A DNA stretch of 64,000 bases from NCBI GenBank assembly GCA_028023455.1, contig JAQFVV010000111.1, forward strand, positions 3,271,443 through 3,335,442, read 5' to 3'. The notes under the pieces were generated by a model. The model saw only the letters and a program-made list of their open reading frames with translations. It was not told the origin of the DNA and did not search any database. The translations under genes and the position numbers were made by a program. Below, in pieces: positions 23,770 through 35,030 of this stretch; the stretch's first letter is position 1, and every line of letters starts with the position of its first letter. The stretch comes from Epiperipatus broadwayi. Its lineage: Eukaryota; Onychophora; Udeonychophora; Euonychophora; Peripatidae.

Positions 23770-23985
23770 ATGTGAACCATGACCTCCAGGTGGGATGGAA
23801 TAAAACCAAGTACTGCTAGTGTCATCACAAACGATATCCATTAGTCATAGAGGCAATAGTTTAGGCAAATAGGTTAGGATTCATCCTTGTCCTGACATAT
23901 GTATCTTGTGCATGGTTGGATTCAAGGTACTTTTGCTTGGATTATTGGTCTTGTTGAATGAATACACAATTTTGACTGGCACAGT
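23770..23985 (+). repeat. Dispersed repeat F, copy a
   Basis: Shares ordered segments with 50625-50800, including CTCCAGGT..., GACAAATAGGTTAG / GGCAAATAGGTTAGGATTC, CCTGACMTATG and CATGRTTGGATTYRAGGTAC, then TCTTGTT. Non-coding in both places. Family unknown. Confidence 0.6.
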
Positions 23986-24472
23986 ATGCCTAAAAAATCA
24001 GATCACATTGTCTAGACTATAGACAGTTCGTTTGGGGATATTATTAACTACTCTGCTAAAGAAATGATGTTACAATCAGGTGAAAAAATGAGAATGTATA
24101 TGATGAAATAAGAGAGAATATAATTTATTTCATTATGTCAATTATGATTATCTATTAGCATGGATTTAAATAAACTGACCAATAAGAATAAATACATCCA
24201 TTATGAGTTTTAGATTTCACTGTAATCTGGTGGCAACAACAAAATGATAGGATGATGATAAATACAGTATAAATAAATATAATCAATTCAAGCCCTTAAA
24301 TTATGAAATTAAATAATGCATAATTCTAAACTTATAAAATCACTAAAGATAAGTAAGAATGACAACCTTAAATAGAAAGTTTGTATAGCAGCAAACCATT
24401 ACAATATATATATATTCAAAACAATACAATAATTAATACAGTAAAACAATATTTTAAAAAACAAATATAATA

Positions 24473-24511
24473 GAAGTACTTTCAACTATCTATGTAGTCA
24501 TTATCAACTAG
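24473..24511 (-). other. PLE-1 3'-UTR motif resembling GATGA-hairpin-GAAA
   Basis: About 60-100 bp after the PLE-1 stop the minus strand reads TTGATAATGACTACATAGATAGTTGAAAGTAC. It lines up with the better kept version after PLE-3 (GATGACTTGTGTGATCAAGTC followed by GAAAC). Here the stem is degraded. Confidence 0.35.
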
Positions 24512-24572
24512 ATTCAAATTGTATTAGAAAAAAAAACGTTACAAATGTAAACAAAAAGTAATACGTCATACA

Positions 24573-25300
24573 TCAATTTTCCCACAATTCATTAATTTTT
24601 ATATTGGCGGCCTGTCTGTTTATCAAATGTTGCTTTTCATTTTTTATTAACATAGCTTCTTTAATTTTGTGTTTATTATTATTTCTTTCAATACACAAAA
24701 TCTTAACTTTATCAAAATCAAAATCAAAAACATAATTACATGTTACATTATGATAAAAAAATACTGATGGTGATACATCATCATTTCTAACATTCTCTTG
24801 TCTTGATTTTTGTACTTGTTTATATAACAACAAATGCTCCTTTGATCTTTTCTCCAATGTACATCAAGATTCCCCAATATATGCCTTCCCACAAACATAC
24901 AGCCATTTATATATTGCACAACTTTGATTTTAAATATCACATCTATTTTTTGAATTATTTATTAATCTATTTAAATTAGGAGTAGTATAAAATGCAACTC
25001 GACATATATTTTTATATATCTGTTTTATAAATTTCACTTGTTCATTACAAATAAATGGTATTGATATCCAAGTATATTTTATTTTATCAATATCTAGAGC
25101 ATTTAAAATATTTCTATTATTATTAAACTTAGTAACAATATTATAAATTAATTTATGATCATATCCAACATTTAACAAATCCATAGTAAATACATTTATG
25201 TTACTTATTTTATCAGAACTATATTTACATAATTTATTATTCCTAAATAAAAATGATTTTAAACCGGATAATTTATATTTGTTTTTTAAAATATTGTTTT
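24573..25300 (-). pseudogene. PLE-1: Penelope-like element, RT tail plus GIY-YIG endonuclease
   Basis: One minus-strand frame runs about 730 bp with only two internal stops (TAA at about 24929, TGA at 24865-24867). N-terminal part: the end of the PLE reverse transcriptase and linker (GYDHKLIYNIVTKFNN, then YTWISIPFICNEQVKFIKQI and FYTTPNLNRLINNSKNRCDI). Next comes the endonuclease signature YVCGKAYIGES, followed after the TGA by LEKRSKEHLLLYKQ, which is the GIY-YIG catalytic layout (YxxG...YIGE...R..EH). The C-terminus keeps the family pattern KHKIKEAMLIKNE..HLINRQ and LWEN before the stop. PLEs are retroelements that use such nucleases for insertion. The 5' part of the element is missing. 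The low number of lesions suggests it is younger than the other PLE copies here. Confidence 0.85.
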
Positions 25301-25316
25301 ACTGTATTAATTATTA

Positions 25317-25375
25317 ACTGAAACACACAGGCTTATTATATACCTGTGTTTATATATGTAATATATAGGATTAAT
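25317..25375 (-). mobile_element. Isolated 3' end of SINE-B or its LINE partner
   Basis: Contains only the last ~60 bp of the SINE-B unit: CCTATATATTACATATATAA, then the ACACAGG/CCTGTGT hairpin and TTTCAGTTA. Such a tail-only copy is what a 5'-truncated LINE sharing its 3' end with SINE-B would leave. Confidence 0.45.
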
Positions 25376-25444
25376 TGTTGTATTGTTTTGAATAATTATA
25401 TATATTGTATTATAATTGGAATACAGACATTGATTAATAATTTA

Positions 25445-25612
25445 TGGTTTTTTAGATCTAATGTCCCAACTCCTCACTGAAGAGACCCATAGGTCGAAAC
25501 CAGTCTGGGGATGGGGACAATCCAAGATAAAAATGATTTGAATGCCTTCTCTTGTAGTAGCATTTATCATAAATAAAAAAAAAAAAGCTTGTTTAGAGTT
25601 ATTAACATGCTC

Positions 25613-25615
<3 letters not shown>
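25445..25615 (+). mobile_element. Retroelement 3'-UTR repeat with hammerhead-like motif, copy a
   Basis: About 170 bp shared, in inverted orientation, with 33545-33390. The order is AATGTCCCAACTCC, the motif at 25477-25500, GGGGATGGGGACAA, and GATTTGAATGCCTTCTCTTG. TAGTAGCATTTATCATAAATA follows, then an A run and AAGCTTGTTTAGAG. In the other copy this block directly follows an open coding end, so it is read here as a 3' UTR. Confidence 0.7.
25477..25500 (+). ncRNA. Hammerhead-ribozyme-like core
   Basis: CTGAAGA (25477-25483) matches the conserved CUGANGA box. GACC-CATA-GGTC (25484-25495) is a perfect stem II with tetraloop, and GAAAC (25496-25500) is the conserved GAAA plus the first stem III base. 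Outside it, TGTCCC (25462-25467) can pair with GGGACA further on (about 25514-25519), in the position of an outer stem I. Stem III (CCAGTCTGG) is short, and I do not find a proper U-H cleavage site after it, so this copy may not cleave. Hammerheads are known in PLEs and retrozymes of animals. Confidence 0.5.
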
Positions 25616-25619
<4 letters not shown>

Positions 25620-25681
<62 letters not shown>

Positions 25682-25682
25682 G

Positions 25683-25718
<36 letters not shown>

Positions 25719-25719
25719 C
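25620..25719. repeat. (TA)n microsatellite
   Basis: About 100 bp of TA with one CATATAGTATATACA interruption near 25675-25690. Confidence 0.95.
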
Positions 25720-26879
25720 TAATGTGCGAAGATTATAATACACTTAAATAAATTAATTTATGCATGTTGAATACTCTTAGATGTTGCTTCAGTGGATAAC
25801 ATATTCTGCTGATTCTGTTAATCCGTTTCATTGGTTGAGATGGATTGAGTATTTTTACAATTTTCTCAACAAGTTAAACAATTTTTTTAAAAATCTTATG
25901 ACAGTCACAGAAAAGTTAAGCAACAAATAATTTAATCAATTAAATCTATGCAAAAATAAATATAGTAAGATTGCAAAGAAAGACTTTATCTTCAGAATCA
26001 TGTACTTGCATAAATATAATTGTATATGCTATTATAACACATGATATCATCTTTTAGAAATTCTTCACAATTTTAGATAGAAGTTCAAAGATGCATATAA
26101 TTTTTCAATAAGAGCTAAACATTAACAATTATTGAAAACAAAGAAAAATTATATAAATCTTCTGAAAGTAATTTATAGCAATTAAAACAAGATGCACACT
26201 AATGCAAATTAATGTATTGTATAATAACCCAAAGACAAGTGTAGTTCTCAAAAAGACATGTTTTTTTGATTAACAACCTAAAAGTAAAAAAAAAAAAAGT
26301 TTATTCTCACAAACAGCCTAACAGTAACTTGAACAATAATCCATTCATAATAAAATATACATATCATTGGTAAGTTTTTTTTAAATGTAGAAACTTCTAA
26401 AAAAAAGAAGTAACAATGAAAAGTAAAATCATACTATGACTACTGTTGGCCTTTTTTGATTGTTAATCTTTTCCATTTATTATTTTAATTAATGAGTTGC
26501 ATGCTTGACAGTATCCAAAAATTATAAAAAATCTAGTTACATTAAGTATAGAAGTCGATGTGATATAACCTAATATTTATCAAGTCATTCAATTTTTTTG
26601 GCTGATATTAGATAAACATAAATATGCACACATTTCAAAAATACTTTCTTTAAAGGTCATTTAGTTTTGCAAAGATCTTTAATGTAGTATGTTTTATTTT
26701 ATTTTGTGGTAGTTACTAATTATTATTTAAATTATTTCCATTCATTTTTTGAAGCTAAGATTTTAATAATATTTATTTGCATCATAATCCAATTCAATCT
26801 GTCTTATTTTATGTATATAAATAAATAGTTTTATCATCATATATCATTTGTTGAACTCATCTCCTTACCTACAAATCAC
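25720..26879. other. AT-rich stretch without a recognised gene
   Basis: No feature recognised. Confidence 0.4.
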
Positions 26880-27370
26880 TTTCTGGTTTGGAGGAGGGGC
26901 TATTGCAGGCTCGATTTCTTGTGTCAATTATGCAAGATTGATGAAGAAACAATGCAGCACCTATTTTACAAATGCCCCATCCTGAGGGCCTTAAGATCTC
27001 TCATTGTCAGCAGTGTTGCTGACAATAACAAAGATGTTTTATTGCTTAGCAAGGCATTAAAAAGTACAATCTTTTCCACAATTAGAATGGCTATCTTTCT
27101 ATTGTTTGCTCTGTGGCTCGTCAGATGCAAGCTTGTGATCAGAAAGTTTTTATGTCAATCATTACTGATATTAAAAAAAGAGATAGACTGCTGGAATCAG
27201 AGTGGCTGCATTGATACATCTGTGCCAGTTGCAATTTCCCAGATGAGATACCATCTAAAAAAAACAAGACATTCTAAAGCTACCTTCTTTGTAACCGATC
27301 TCTGATTTTAATCAAAGTTGCACCATGTTAAATACTCTGTATATTTGAATTGTAATCAAGAATAAATTTC
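26880..27370 (+). pseudogene. LINE-1: 3' end of a non-LTR retrotransposon ORF2
   Basis: A frame open from about 26883 to TGA at 27303-27305 encodes the C-terminal domain after a LINE reverse transcriptase. It includes the zinc-knuckle-like CQLCKIDEETMQHLFYKCP (C-x2-C-x9-H-x4-C), which fits the CxxC...H...C pattern of Jockey/CR1-type ORF2 tails, followed by a helical segment with ALWLVRCKL. A 3' UTR follows, ending near 27345-27385 with AATAAATTTCC and short A-rich runs. The RT and endonuclease are missing by 5' truncation. The frame upstream of the CxxC is already disturbed. It is GC-richer than the flanks. Confidence 0.75.
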
Positions 27371-27939
27371 CTTTTTTTAATTAAAAAAAACGTATCAGAT
27401 GTCATAATGTAATGCAATTTGTTTATTTATTAATATTGTAGATTCCATTCATTTCTTTTTAAATTCAGTTTTAGCTTTTAGAATTTTTACTTTCATTTTC
27501 GACTTTATTTCTCTTTATATTTTTTCTAGTCATAAATTAATTATGATTCCTTTCCTTATCATATGTTTTTTTTAAAAAAAAAGACTTTGTTTTTACAGTT
27601 ATTGTCTTTTATTTTTGCTGTTAGATATAAACAAATATTTCTCTCTAAAATGATAATGTTATGAATGAGATTTTTGATAAAAATTTATATACAAGACTGT
27701 CTAATGTTGAACAAGTTTTTTTGTTTACATGTTTTCAATAATATTTTTTTATGTTGTGTGTTTTTCTTACATATGTAACAACTTCTGTTCTTTGACAAAA
27801 GTTTGCTGTACTGAATATTTCTTTCTATTAATGCTTACAAATTATAACATTTTCAATTTGAACACGACAGCCAAACTTATTGTTAACATATATACGTTGT
27901 TTCTTAATGCAATTTTTATTTATTTATTCATCTATCTAC
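27371..27939. other. AT-rich stretch without a recognised gene
   Basis: No feature recognised. Confidence 0.4.
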
Positions 27940-28190
27940 TGACAAAGTTATATGAGCACAGATTTTCACACGCCCCCCCCTCACTATCCACACCATCTCA
28001 TAACACTGTTACACTTGAACACGTATATTGGTGATTATTTATCTTTTCAACATATATGTGTTCAAGTGTATCAGTGTTATGAGATGGTGTGGAGAGTGGT
28101 GGGTCGTGTGAAAGTCTGTGCTCATATACCCTATATATTACATATATAAACACAGGTATATAATAAGTCTGTGTGTTTCAGTTATGACAA
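27940..28190. mobile_element. SINE-B inverted pair
   Basis: Two SINE-B pieces face each other. The left one (minus strand, about 28030-27948) reads CATCTCATAACACTG and CACGCCCCCC on the plus strand. The right one (plus strand, about 28055-28190) reads GAACACATATATG-type sequence in complement, then GAGATGGTGTGGAGAGTGGT, GTGTGAAAGTCTGTGCTCAT, and the 3' hairpin ACACAGG/CTGTGT with TTTCAGTTA. The loop is short, so the RNA would form a hairpin with arms of about 80 bp. Confidence 0.7.
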
Positions 28191-31100
28191 AGTTATATAT
28201 AATAAATACAGTTAATTCAAAGTAGATAGTAATTTTTTAAACACTTCTAAATATTTTATACATATATATAAACGGCAAAAAGTTATTATTTATAATGAGG
28301 AATAATAATGTAAATTAATACCTTAGAGCATTTCATAAATGATTTACTTTTACAAAATTATTAAGTTAAATAATTGGTAGCAAAAAAAAAATTACATTAA
28401 TCAAGCAATTCAAAAAGAAATGGGTTACGCCCGCATTCATATTCTCTTGAAGTTTTAATTTGATACTTATTAGATATTTGAACAATTAATTTTACCCTTT
28501 ATATTTTTGTCAAATATGTTCATATTTCTTAAAATGGACAATAATTACATTAAAGGATTTTATAAATTTGATATCTAAATCAGTTTGTAAAATTAAGTGA
28601 CTTAGTTTTATCTTATGAAGAGAAACTGTTGTAAACCTAGACTGCGAATTAATTGTCGGCTAAATAGTTTCTTTTACTACTAGATATTATTTTTAGAAAT
28701 CGCTTCTTTTTAATGAGAATCAGATGTACAGTATTATAAATATGTTCTTCATATTCACTTTTCTGTAACACATACATATTTATCACAATAATTACTTAAT
28801 AAAAATTTAAATAAATTTCAAAAATTAATTATTTGCAGTCTATTGCAGATTGAATAACGGGAAACTCAATTTCCAGAATTAATTTTTTATTCTTTCTTTT
28901 TTAATATATTTTCTAAAACGATTTCTCTTTAAAATGGTAACTATTTTTGAGATGTTTGGATACATATCTCCACAAGATCATCATTATTCGTAATTCATAT
29001 ATTAATAAGAACAAAAAAACATGGTTGTGACATCGTAATAATGAAGGTGAAATATGATAAATGAATAAATAAGATTGCCAAAATCATTATGAAATATCAT
29101 TGATTTCCATAACAAAGTCCTTGAAAATGTTTTGTTAAATAGTTTGCTTTCATTCAAAAATGAATGCTCACAAAAGACTGTATATGGTTTTAGAGAAGAG
29201 GAATGCAAGACAAATTTCAGAATCACTTATGTATTGATATTACTGGTTTGGTTAAGCCATTTTGAAATGTAATGATATTTGATAATTATTATATTCATAC
29301 TATTTTAATTAAACTAATATAATAAAACCGATTATTTTACTATAGTATTCGATCAAGCATTCACTCTTCTAGTTATAATTCTTTAAAACTTCCTAACTCT
29401 ATGTCTGGGAGGGTGTTCAAGATGAGAAAATATTAAAATGAAACTCACGGTCACACTCTGATGGCATTTTAGTTCTATTAGCATTCCTATTCAATAGGTA
29501 ATTTATATATTCATTTAAGAAACTTTTTAATTTTATTACCTTTTTGTCAAATAATGGAGATTTTGTAAAAATATCATCACAAATGCTATTGTTAAATTCT
29601 ATTTTAGCAGGATTATATTTTACTATTAACAATGTTAGAATAACTCTTTTTAAACACAATTTTACAAAAAAAAATACATTTCTTTTTAACTTTAATTATA
29701 GTTAGTATATTTATTAATAATTAATTATAAAATTATAATGTTAATATTTTTTATTTTTAAAATACTAAAATTCAGGCACTTATTAAGTTACCATAATAAA
29801 AAAAGACAATTGGTCAACATTTTTATATTTCTTGAAAATACTTAAAATTCACATTTTTTTCTATCTATTTGAATTTTAAAATATATAATTTATAAAAAAC
29901 ATAGTAAAATGCATTTAAACAAATATAATAAATGATTTTAATTGCATTCAAATATACTTTTTAAGAGAGCACAATTGACATATACACATGTTTAAAAAGT
30001 TAAAAATATAAATTTTAAATATAGGTTTTGGTCTATTTAAAAGTATAGACTATGACAATCAGATTGTTGTAATATTTGTAATATGTATACATTGAAAATT
30101 TTTTAAAAATGTGAAATTATCTGTTCTATTTTATTTTAGAATAATCATAGTCAAATAATTTAGACTTCTGACCAATGAAAATAGTAAACACTAAATACTT
30201 TTTGCTTCTGAAAGTGTAATCTCTTTTGAATGCAATCTCTTTATATTTTATAGATATAAAGTGCTACAGTACATATATACGTTTGAGAAAACAAAATCTC
30301 ACAACTTTTCCTATTTTCCTTACTATAATGGATTATTTCACCAAGAGTTGAATGTTTGAAAGTAATAACTTTTACCACATATAATTATTTATTATAATAT
30401 GCAAAAAGTGTTTATATTTTACTATTTTCATTGGTTTCTAGCTATATATCATCTGATTGTGATTTTTCTTAGATAAAATGGAACATAAAAAAATATCCGT
30501 TAATTAAAAAACTATTATAATAACAATATATATATATATAACATGATTATTTTAAGATGAAATATTTGCTCTAATTTTTTCATATATATATGATGAAATT
30601 TTTTTTAAAACTATTATGCCAAACAAATACATAAAGACATCATAAAAAGACAATTCAAAATGTATTACTTCTGAATCCTGTGATTTTTTAATAATAAAAT
30701 ATATTTTTTGATCTACTAAATTAAGAATCTTTATTCTAATAAATAATTATTAATGAAACTGATCATTTTATCTAAACTGATTATCAGTAAGATTGGGCAG
30801 ACGTTGTTGCAAGTAGGTTATTACAAATATAAACTATTTAAAGCTAAAATCTAAACTGGTTAATATAATAAACAAATTATACCAAATTCAGAATTAGTAA
30901 AAGAAGACAAAATAAAGATTCATTACAAGCAATGGCTTCATGGCCAATGCACTTCTTAAGTGCAAAGTCACCCAAAACAAATTTATATTAATCTACTATC
31001 TCATAATTGTAACTAACAGTCCAGTTACATAAAAAGTTCTTTTGATATTAAAGATACCTGCAATGTTAGAATTGTGGAGCAGTATCTTAATATAAATTTA

Positions 31101-33320
31101 TTTTGTAATCATTTTGAATTTGATATAATTTGTTTATATACTTAATTGAACACAAATTAAATATGCAATGCATTAATATTTATTAAATTGATATTTTCCA
31201 TAGAAATTTAGGAATATTTAGACTTGTATAGTACTAAGTTTGTTTAAAAATTAACTAACATTTTGCAGGGAATACATTAGCGTTGATTAAACATGCTATC
31301 CTCATGTGTTTTGGAGACCAATAGAGGTTCCATCAAACATAACAACTTGATTTCTATTCAAATAGCTTTGCAACACCCAATTTGCTACTAACATTAGATT
31401 GAGTCAAAGAAGGTTTTAGTCAAATTTCTATTAAAATTCACATTCAAACTTTAATATTAAATTGAATCAGTTATTATAATTACTTCAAATATGTCAGTAA
31501 TTAAAAACATATGTAAAATCAAATATAATTTTCTTGACACCAATGTAATTCCAAACAGATCAAACAAGATTAGTGGAAAACTTTTAATAATAATTCTAAA
31601 ATGTTACACACTAAAAAAACCCAACAATACTATTAGTGCAACTACCAATAATTTCTGCACTTTTCAAGAAAATAAAAATATTATAAAAGTAAAAAACTGT
31701 ACAAAAGAAAAATATCATTATTCACCAATAGAAGAACTAATATATCAGAAGTTTAGAACAAACATCCCTAGTTGATGTAACCCAAAAAGATGATACATAG
31801 AATGAACAGATGGAAAATATCCAATAAAATGGTAAAGATAAAGGTGGGCACATCAATGCATTCTCAGTAAACAAAATTTCTTACAAAAATATGTCTTTAC
31901 CATATCTTAAAAATAATGCTGTTTCAAATATGATTAATCCAACAAAATTTTCACAAATAATGCAAAATAAATAAATAAAAATAACTATATGAAGAACTCA
32001 AAAATAGCAGCAGTTATTTATTACTGTAAATAATACAAAATTTATGGATTTCAGTTCCATAAAAACAAATAATAAGACTTAAAAACCTAAATATATTTCT
32101 TTTATTTTCCGAGACAAGATATTTGCAAACAGTCTTTCATTTACTATATCACTTATTATCATTATAGAAAATTATGATCCATCTAATATTCTACAAATAC
32201 TATCTTATCTTTCTCTACCTGGTTATTTAGAAGTAGACATGTATGTCATGATTTAAACATTTAAATCTAGAGATACATTCTATACAAGATCCTTTATAGG
32301 CTTAGAAATTTTTGAAAACAACAATGAGATGAGGCAGAAAACACCATTAAGCATCCATATCTAGAAATGATATACTATGTTATTAAAGATTTAAATTCAA
32401 CTATATATTATCATATCTTGTATGTTCATCACTATAAAATATAGCAAATGTAGTTCAAATAATAAGCATATCAAGAAAATTTAATCCATATATACAAATT
32501 TGTAAATCCCAATAACTTTAGAAAGATCACCTTATAGATGAAACAGAATCGCAAGCCAGATGCACTTTCTCAATGTATTTTTATGCTAGCTATTTCTATC
32601 ACTAATGTATAACCTGTTTATTTCAGGTGCTTCAGAATTGGTCATATCACCTCTCAATAAAGTAATTGAAAGTATAATAGCTGTGGCAAAATATACAAGT
32701 TGGGACACTTCTGCAATAATGGGCATAATCATATTTAATGAACTAATGTAATCTCTAAAAACAGTTTGCCTGCCTTAGATGAACTTTTTTGTTGCACTAC
32801 AGTCTACAGATAACATTTATTTTGAATTTAAAGCAACACAAACTATTCAAATTTACAACACTATAATTACTTTGACAGATATGCCATCTGAAAATAACAA
32901 TTTTGAGAACGAATCCTAAAATTCTTTTAATGATATTCACCAACAGTTAATCATAATCAAGAATAAAAACAACTTAAATAAGATTTGTTTTTACTTCCAT
33001 TTTAGCTGATTTTTATACTTTTGAATCTAATCTTTATTTTTAAATAAACATACATGCACACCACTTAAAAACAAACTGAATTGATATCAATACTTTGTAA
33101 TTCAATTAACATGCTAAAAAATTGTTTATTTTCATTTCATTCTTGGCCTATATTTTGTAAATGAGGAAGTGTTACAACGCATAAAAATAAAAGCATGATA
33201 TGTCTTCATTTTTTGGGGTTTTTGAACTCCTTCATATTTAGTTCACATCATATAGAGCTAGAGTTGATACTTCAGTATTATGACTATTAGTTATAGTTGA
33301 TAAAATTACTAATGAATATA
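28191..33320. other. Long AT-rich region without a recognised gene
   Basis: Five kilobases with no recognisable protein domain. A minus-strand frame at 29659-29417 (80 codons, containing LNEYINYLLNRNANRTKMPS and ECDREFHFNIF) has unusually protein-like composition and may be a retroelement remnant. A plus-strand frame at 31491-31775 is open but AT-driven. Short TA runs occur near 30528 and 30582. Confidence 0.4.
29417..29659 (-). pseudogene. Unassigned 80-codon frame, possible retroelement remnant
   Basis: The C-terminal half (LNRNANRTKMPSECDREFHF) has charged and cysteine residues not expected from AT-biased noise. The start is unclear and no family is recognised. Confidence 0.2.
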
Positions 33321-33779
33321 TAGTAATAATAAAAAGTCAGATGTCACATGACTTATATATAGCTTGCAATTACCAATATGTAAACTTAAGAGCATGCTAA
33401 CGCTCTAAACAAGCTTTTTTTTTATTATCATAAATGCTACTACAAGAGAAGGCATTCAAATCATCTTTATCTTAGATTGTCCCCATCCCCAGACCAGTTT
33501 TGACCTATGGGTCTCTTCAGTGAGGAGTTGGGACATTAGATTCAAAAAACCAACTCAAGCTAAGCATTTATCTAAAAGATAATTCTCAAGAAGAAGATCT
33601 AAACCTTTAGGCATCTGCATGTCTTTAAAATCAGCTCTCCAACTGAAAAAATTGTATGGGCCTGAACTTAATTCAGATACTCCATATATTAATAGGCTTA
33701 GCCATTTAATTTAGCCAAAGCCCCAACAGCAAAATAATAATAGTAATAATAAAAAGTCAGATGTCACATGACTTATATA
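33321..33779 (-). mobile_element. Retroelement 3' end between 39-bp direct repeats
   Basis: A perfect 39-bp direct repeat (TAGTAATAATAAAAAGTCAG and 19 more bases) occupies 33321-33359 and 33741-33779. On the minus strand between them, a frame of about 50 codons (about 33712-33555) ends in TGA and includes YGVSELSSGPYNFFSWRADF and MPKGLDLLLENYLLDK. Directly after it comes the same 3'-UTR repeat as at 25445, including the hammerhead-like core (33520-33497), then TTTGAATGCCTTCTC, an A run and AAGCTTGTTTAGAGCG. The layout suggests a 5'-truncated retroelement insertion with a long target duplication. The protein family is not recognised. Confidence 0.6.
33497..33520 (-). ncRNA. Hammerhead-like core, damaged copy
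   Basis: The minus strand reads CTGAAGA, then GACC-CATA-GGTC, then AAAAC. The first G of the conserved GAAA is changed to A, which should abolish activity. The outer TGTCCC/GGGACA pairing is kept. Confidence 0.45.
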
Positions 33780-34204
33780 ATGAATATATAATAAACATAT
33801 AAACCTTGTCTTTTCTTGTATATATGTACATCGTTGAGTAATATTGGTTTTGTTAATGAGCTCATTGAAAAATCTTTTAAAACGTAAATATATTTCCTGC
33901 TAAAAACACCAAATGAATAAATAGCTTACAGTGAGAATTAAACAATAATTTCACAAAGAAAAAATAAGTTTAATTTAAATCGATTATATTGTAAATCAAA
34001 TAAAGTTATAATTTAAATATAAGAGCCCAACAATTATTGTGTTAAGCAAGTTTTACAAATAGCCTGATACTCATTATAATTTTAAAACTTTGGTCATATG
34101 AATATTCTGTTGTATACTGCTGTATAATTAAATGTTAATAATTGACATTATCGTATAAATTATTTTTACATATGGTTATAACATATATATATATAATACA
34201 ATGA
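33780..34204. other. AT-rich stretch without a recognised gene
   Basis: No feature recognised. Confidence 0.4.
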
Positions 34205-34862
34205 TAAGTGTAAATATAGGGGATTTGAACTCAGACTTTCAAGCCCCTTCACTATCCACACTATCTCATACTACTGACACACATAACCACACACATGCAG
34301 AAAAGATAAATAATCACCAATATTCATAGTTCGTACTAAACCAGCACTTATCAGTTGGTCCAGATTACCAACTCCCACACATACATATATAATCAGTGCT
34401 CAGTTTGTATTAAGATAGCAAATCTTTACACTTTAATGGACAGGCTTCAATCTATTCCAACTCCAATTCTTCAGCTATCCATATCATTGAAAATCTGATA
34501 ATAGAATTCCTAAATCCCATGCTGATGCCAATATTGTTGTCATACCCATGTTGACCTCAAGTCACTCTGATCCCTCATGCATAGGACAATATCTACTTAA
34601 ATATATAGAAGAGGGATGAGCAGAATGTAGGCATAATATGTAAGATTTGAAATACCAGGCATTCTTATACCTGGAGCCTAATATGAAATATGTATATTGG
34701 TGATTATTTATCTTTTCTGCATGTGTGTGGTCATGTGTTCCAGTAGTATAAGATAGTGTGGATAGTGAAGGGGATTTAAAAGTCAGAGTTCAAATCCTGC
34801 ATATTTACAATTAGGCTCCAGGTATAAGAGTGTTTGATATTTCAAATAATACATAATAATGT
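34205..34862. mobile_element. Nested fold-back built on SINE-B
   Basis: A full minus-strand SINE-B runs about 34510-34205. Its B box is well kept (GAGTTCAAATCCCC on the minus strand). A second partial SINE-B in plus orientation lies at about 34690-34807 (GGTGATTATTTATCTTTTC to GAGTTCAAATCC). The second copy is itself enclosed by another inverted pair, 34632-34690 and 34808-34862, which share TATACCTGGAGCCTAAT and its complement. So one inverted repeat sits inside or across another. Confidence 0.65.
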
Positions 34863-34888
34863 TCATGGCTAAATGTGTTTATAAGTAA

Positions 34889-35030
34889 TAATTAAAAACC
34901 AGTCAACACTTAGACAATCTCAATATCAATAACAATCATCTTTATTGTTAAAAAGAGGTTGACATGACAACTGTTTAAGATTGCTGGTGGTTATCGATAT
35001 TGGGATTGTCCAAACACTGACTAGTTTTTA
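34889..35030. mobile_element. MITE-like element
   Basis: Terminal inverted repeats of about 43 bp (34889-34932 and 34987-35030), starting ATTAAAAACYAGTCARYRYT and sharing GACAATCYCAATATC, enclose about 55 bp. Total length is about 140 bp with no coding. The superfamily is not clear from the ends. Confidence 0.6.

Noticed and set aside
31491-31775. 94-codon plus-strand frame
   Set aside because: Composition is Asn/Lys/Ile-rich as expected from AT bias; no motif, no splice or promoter context.
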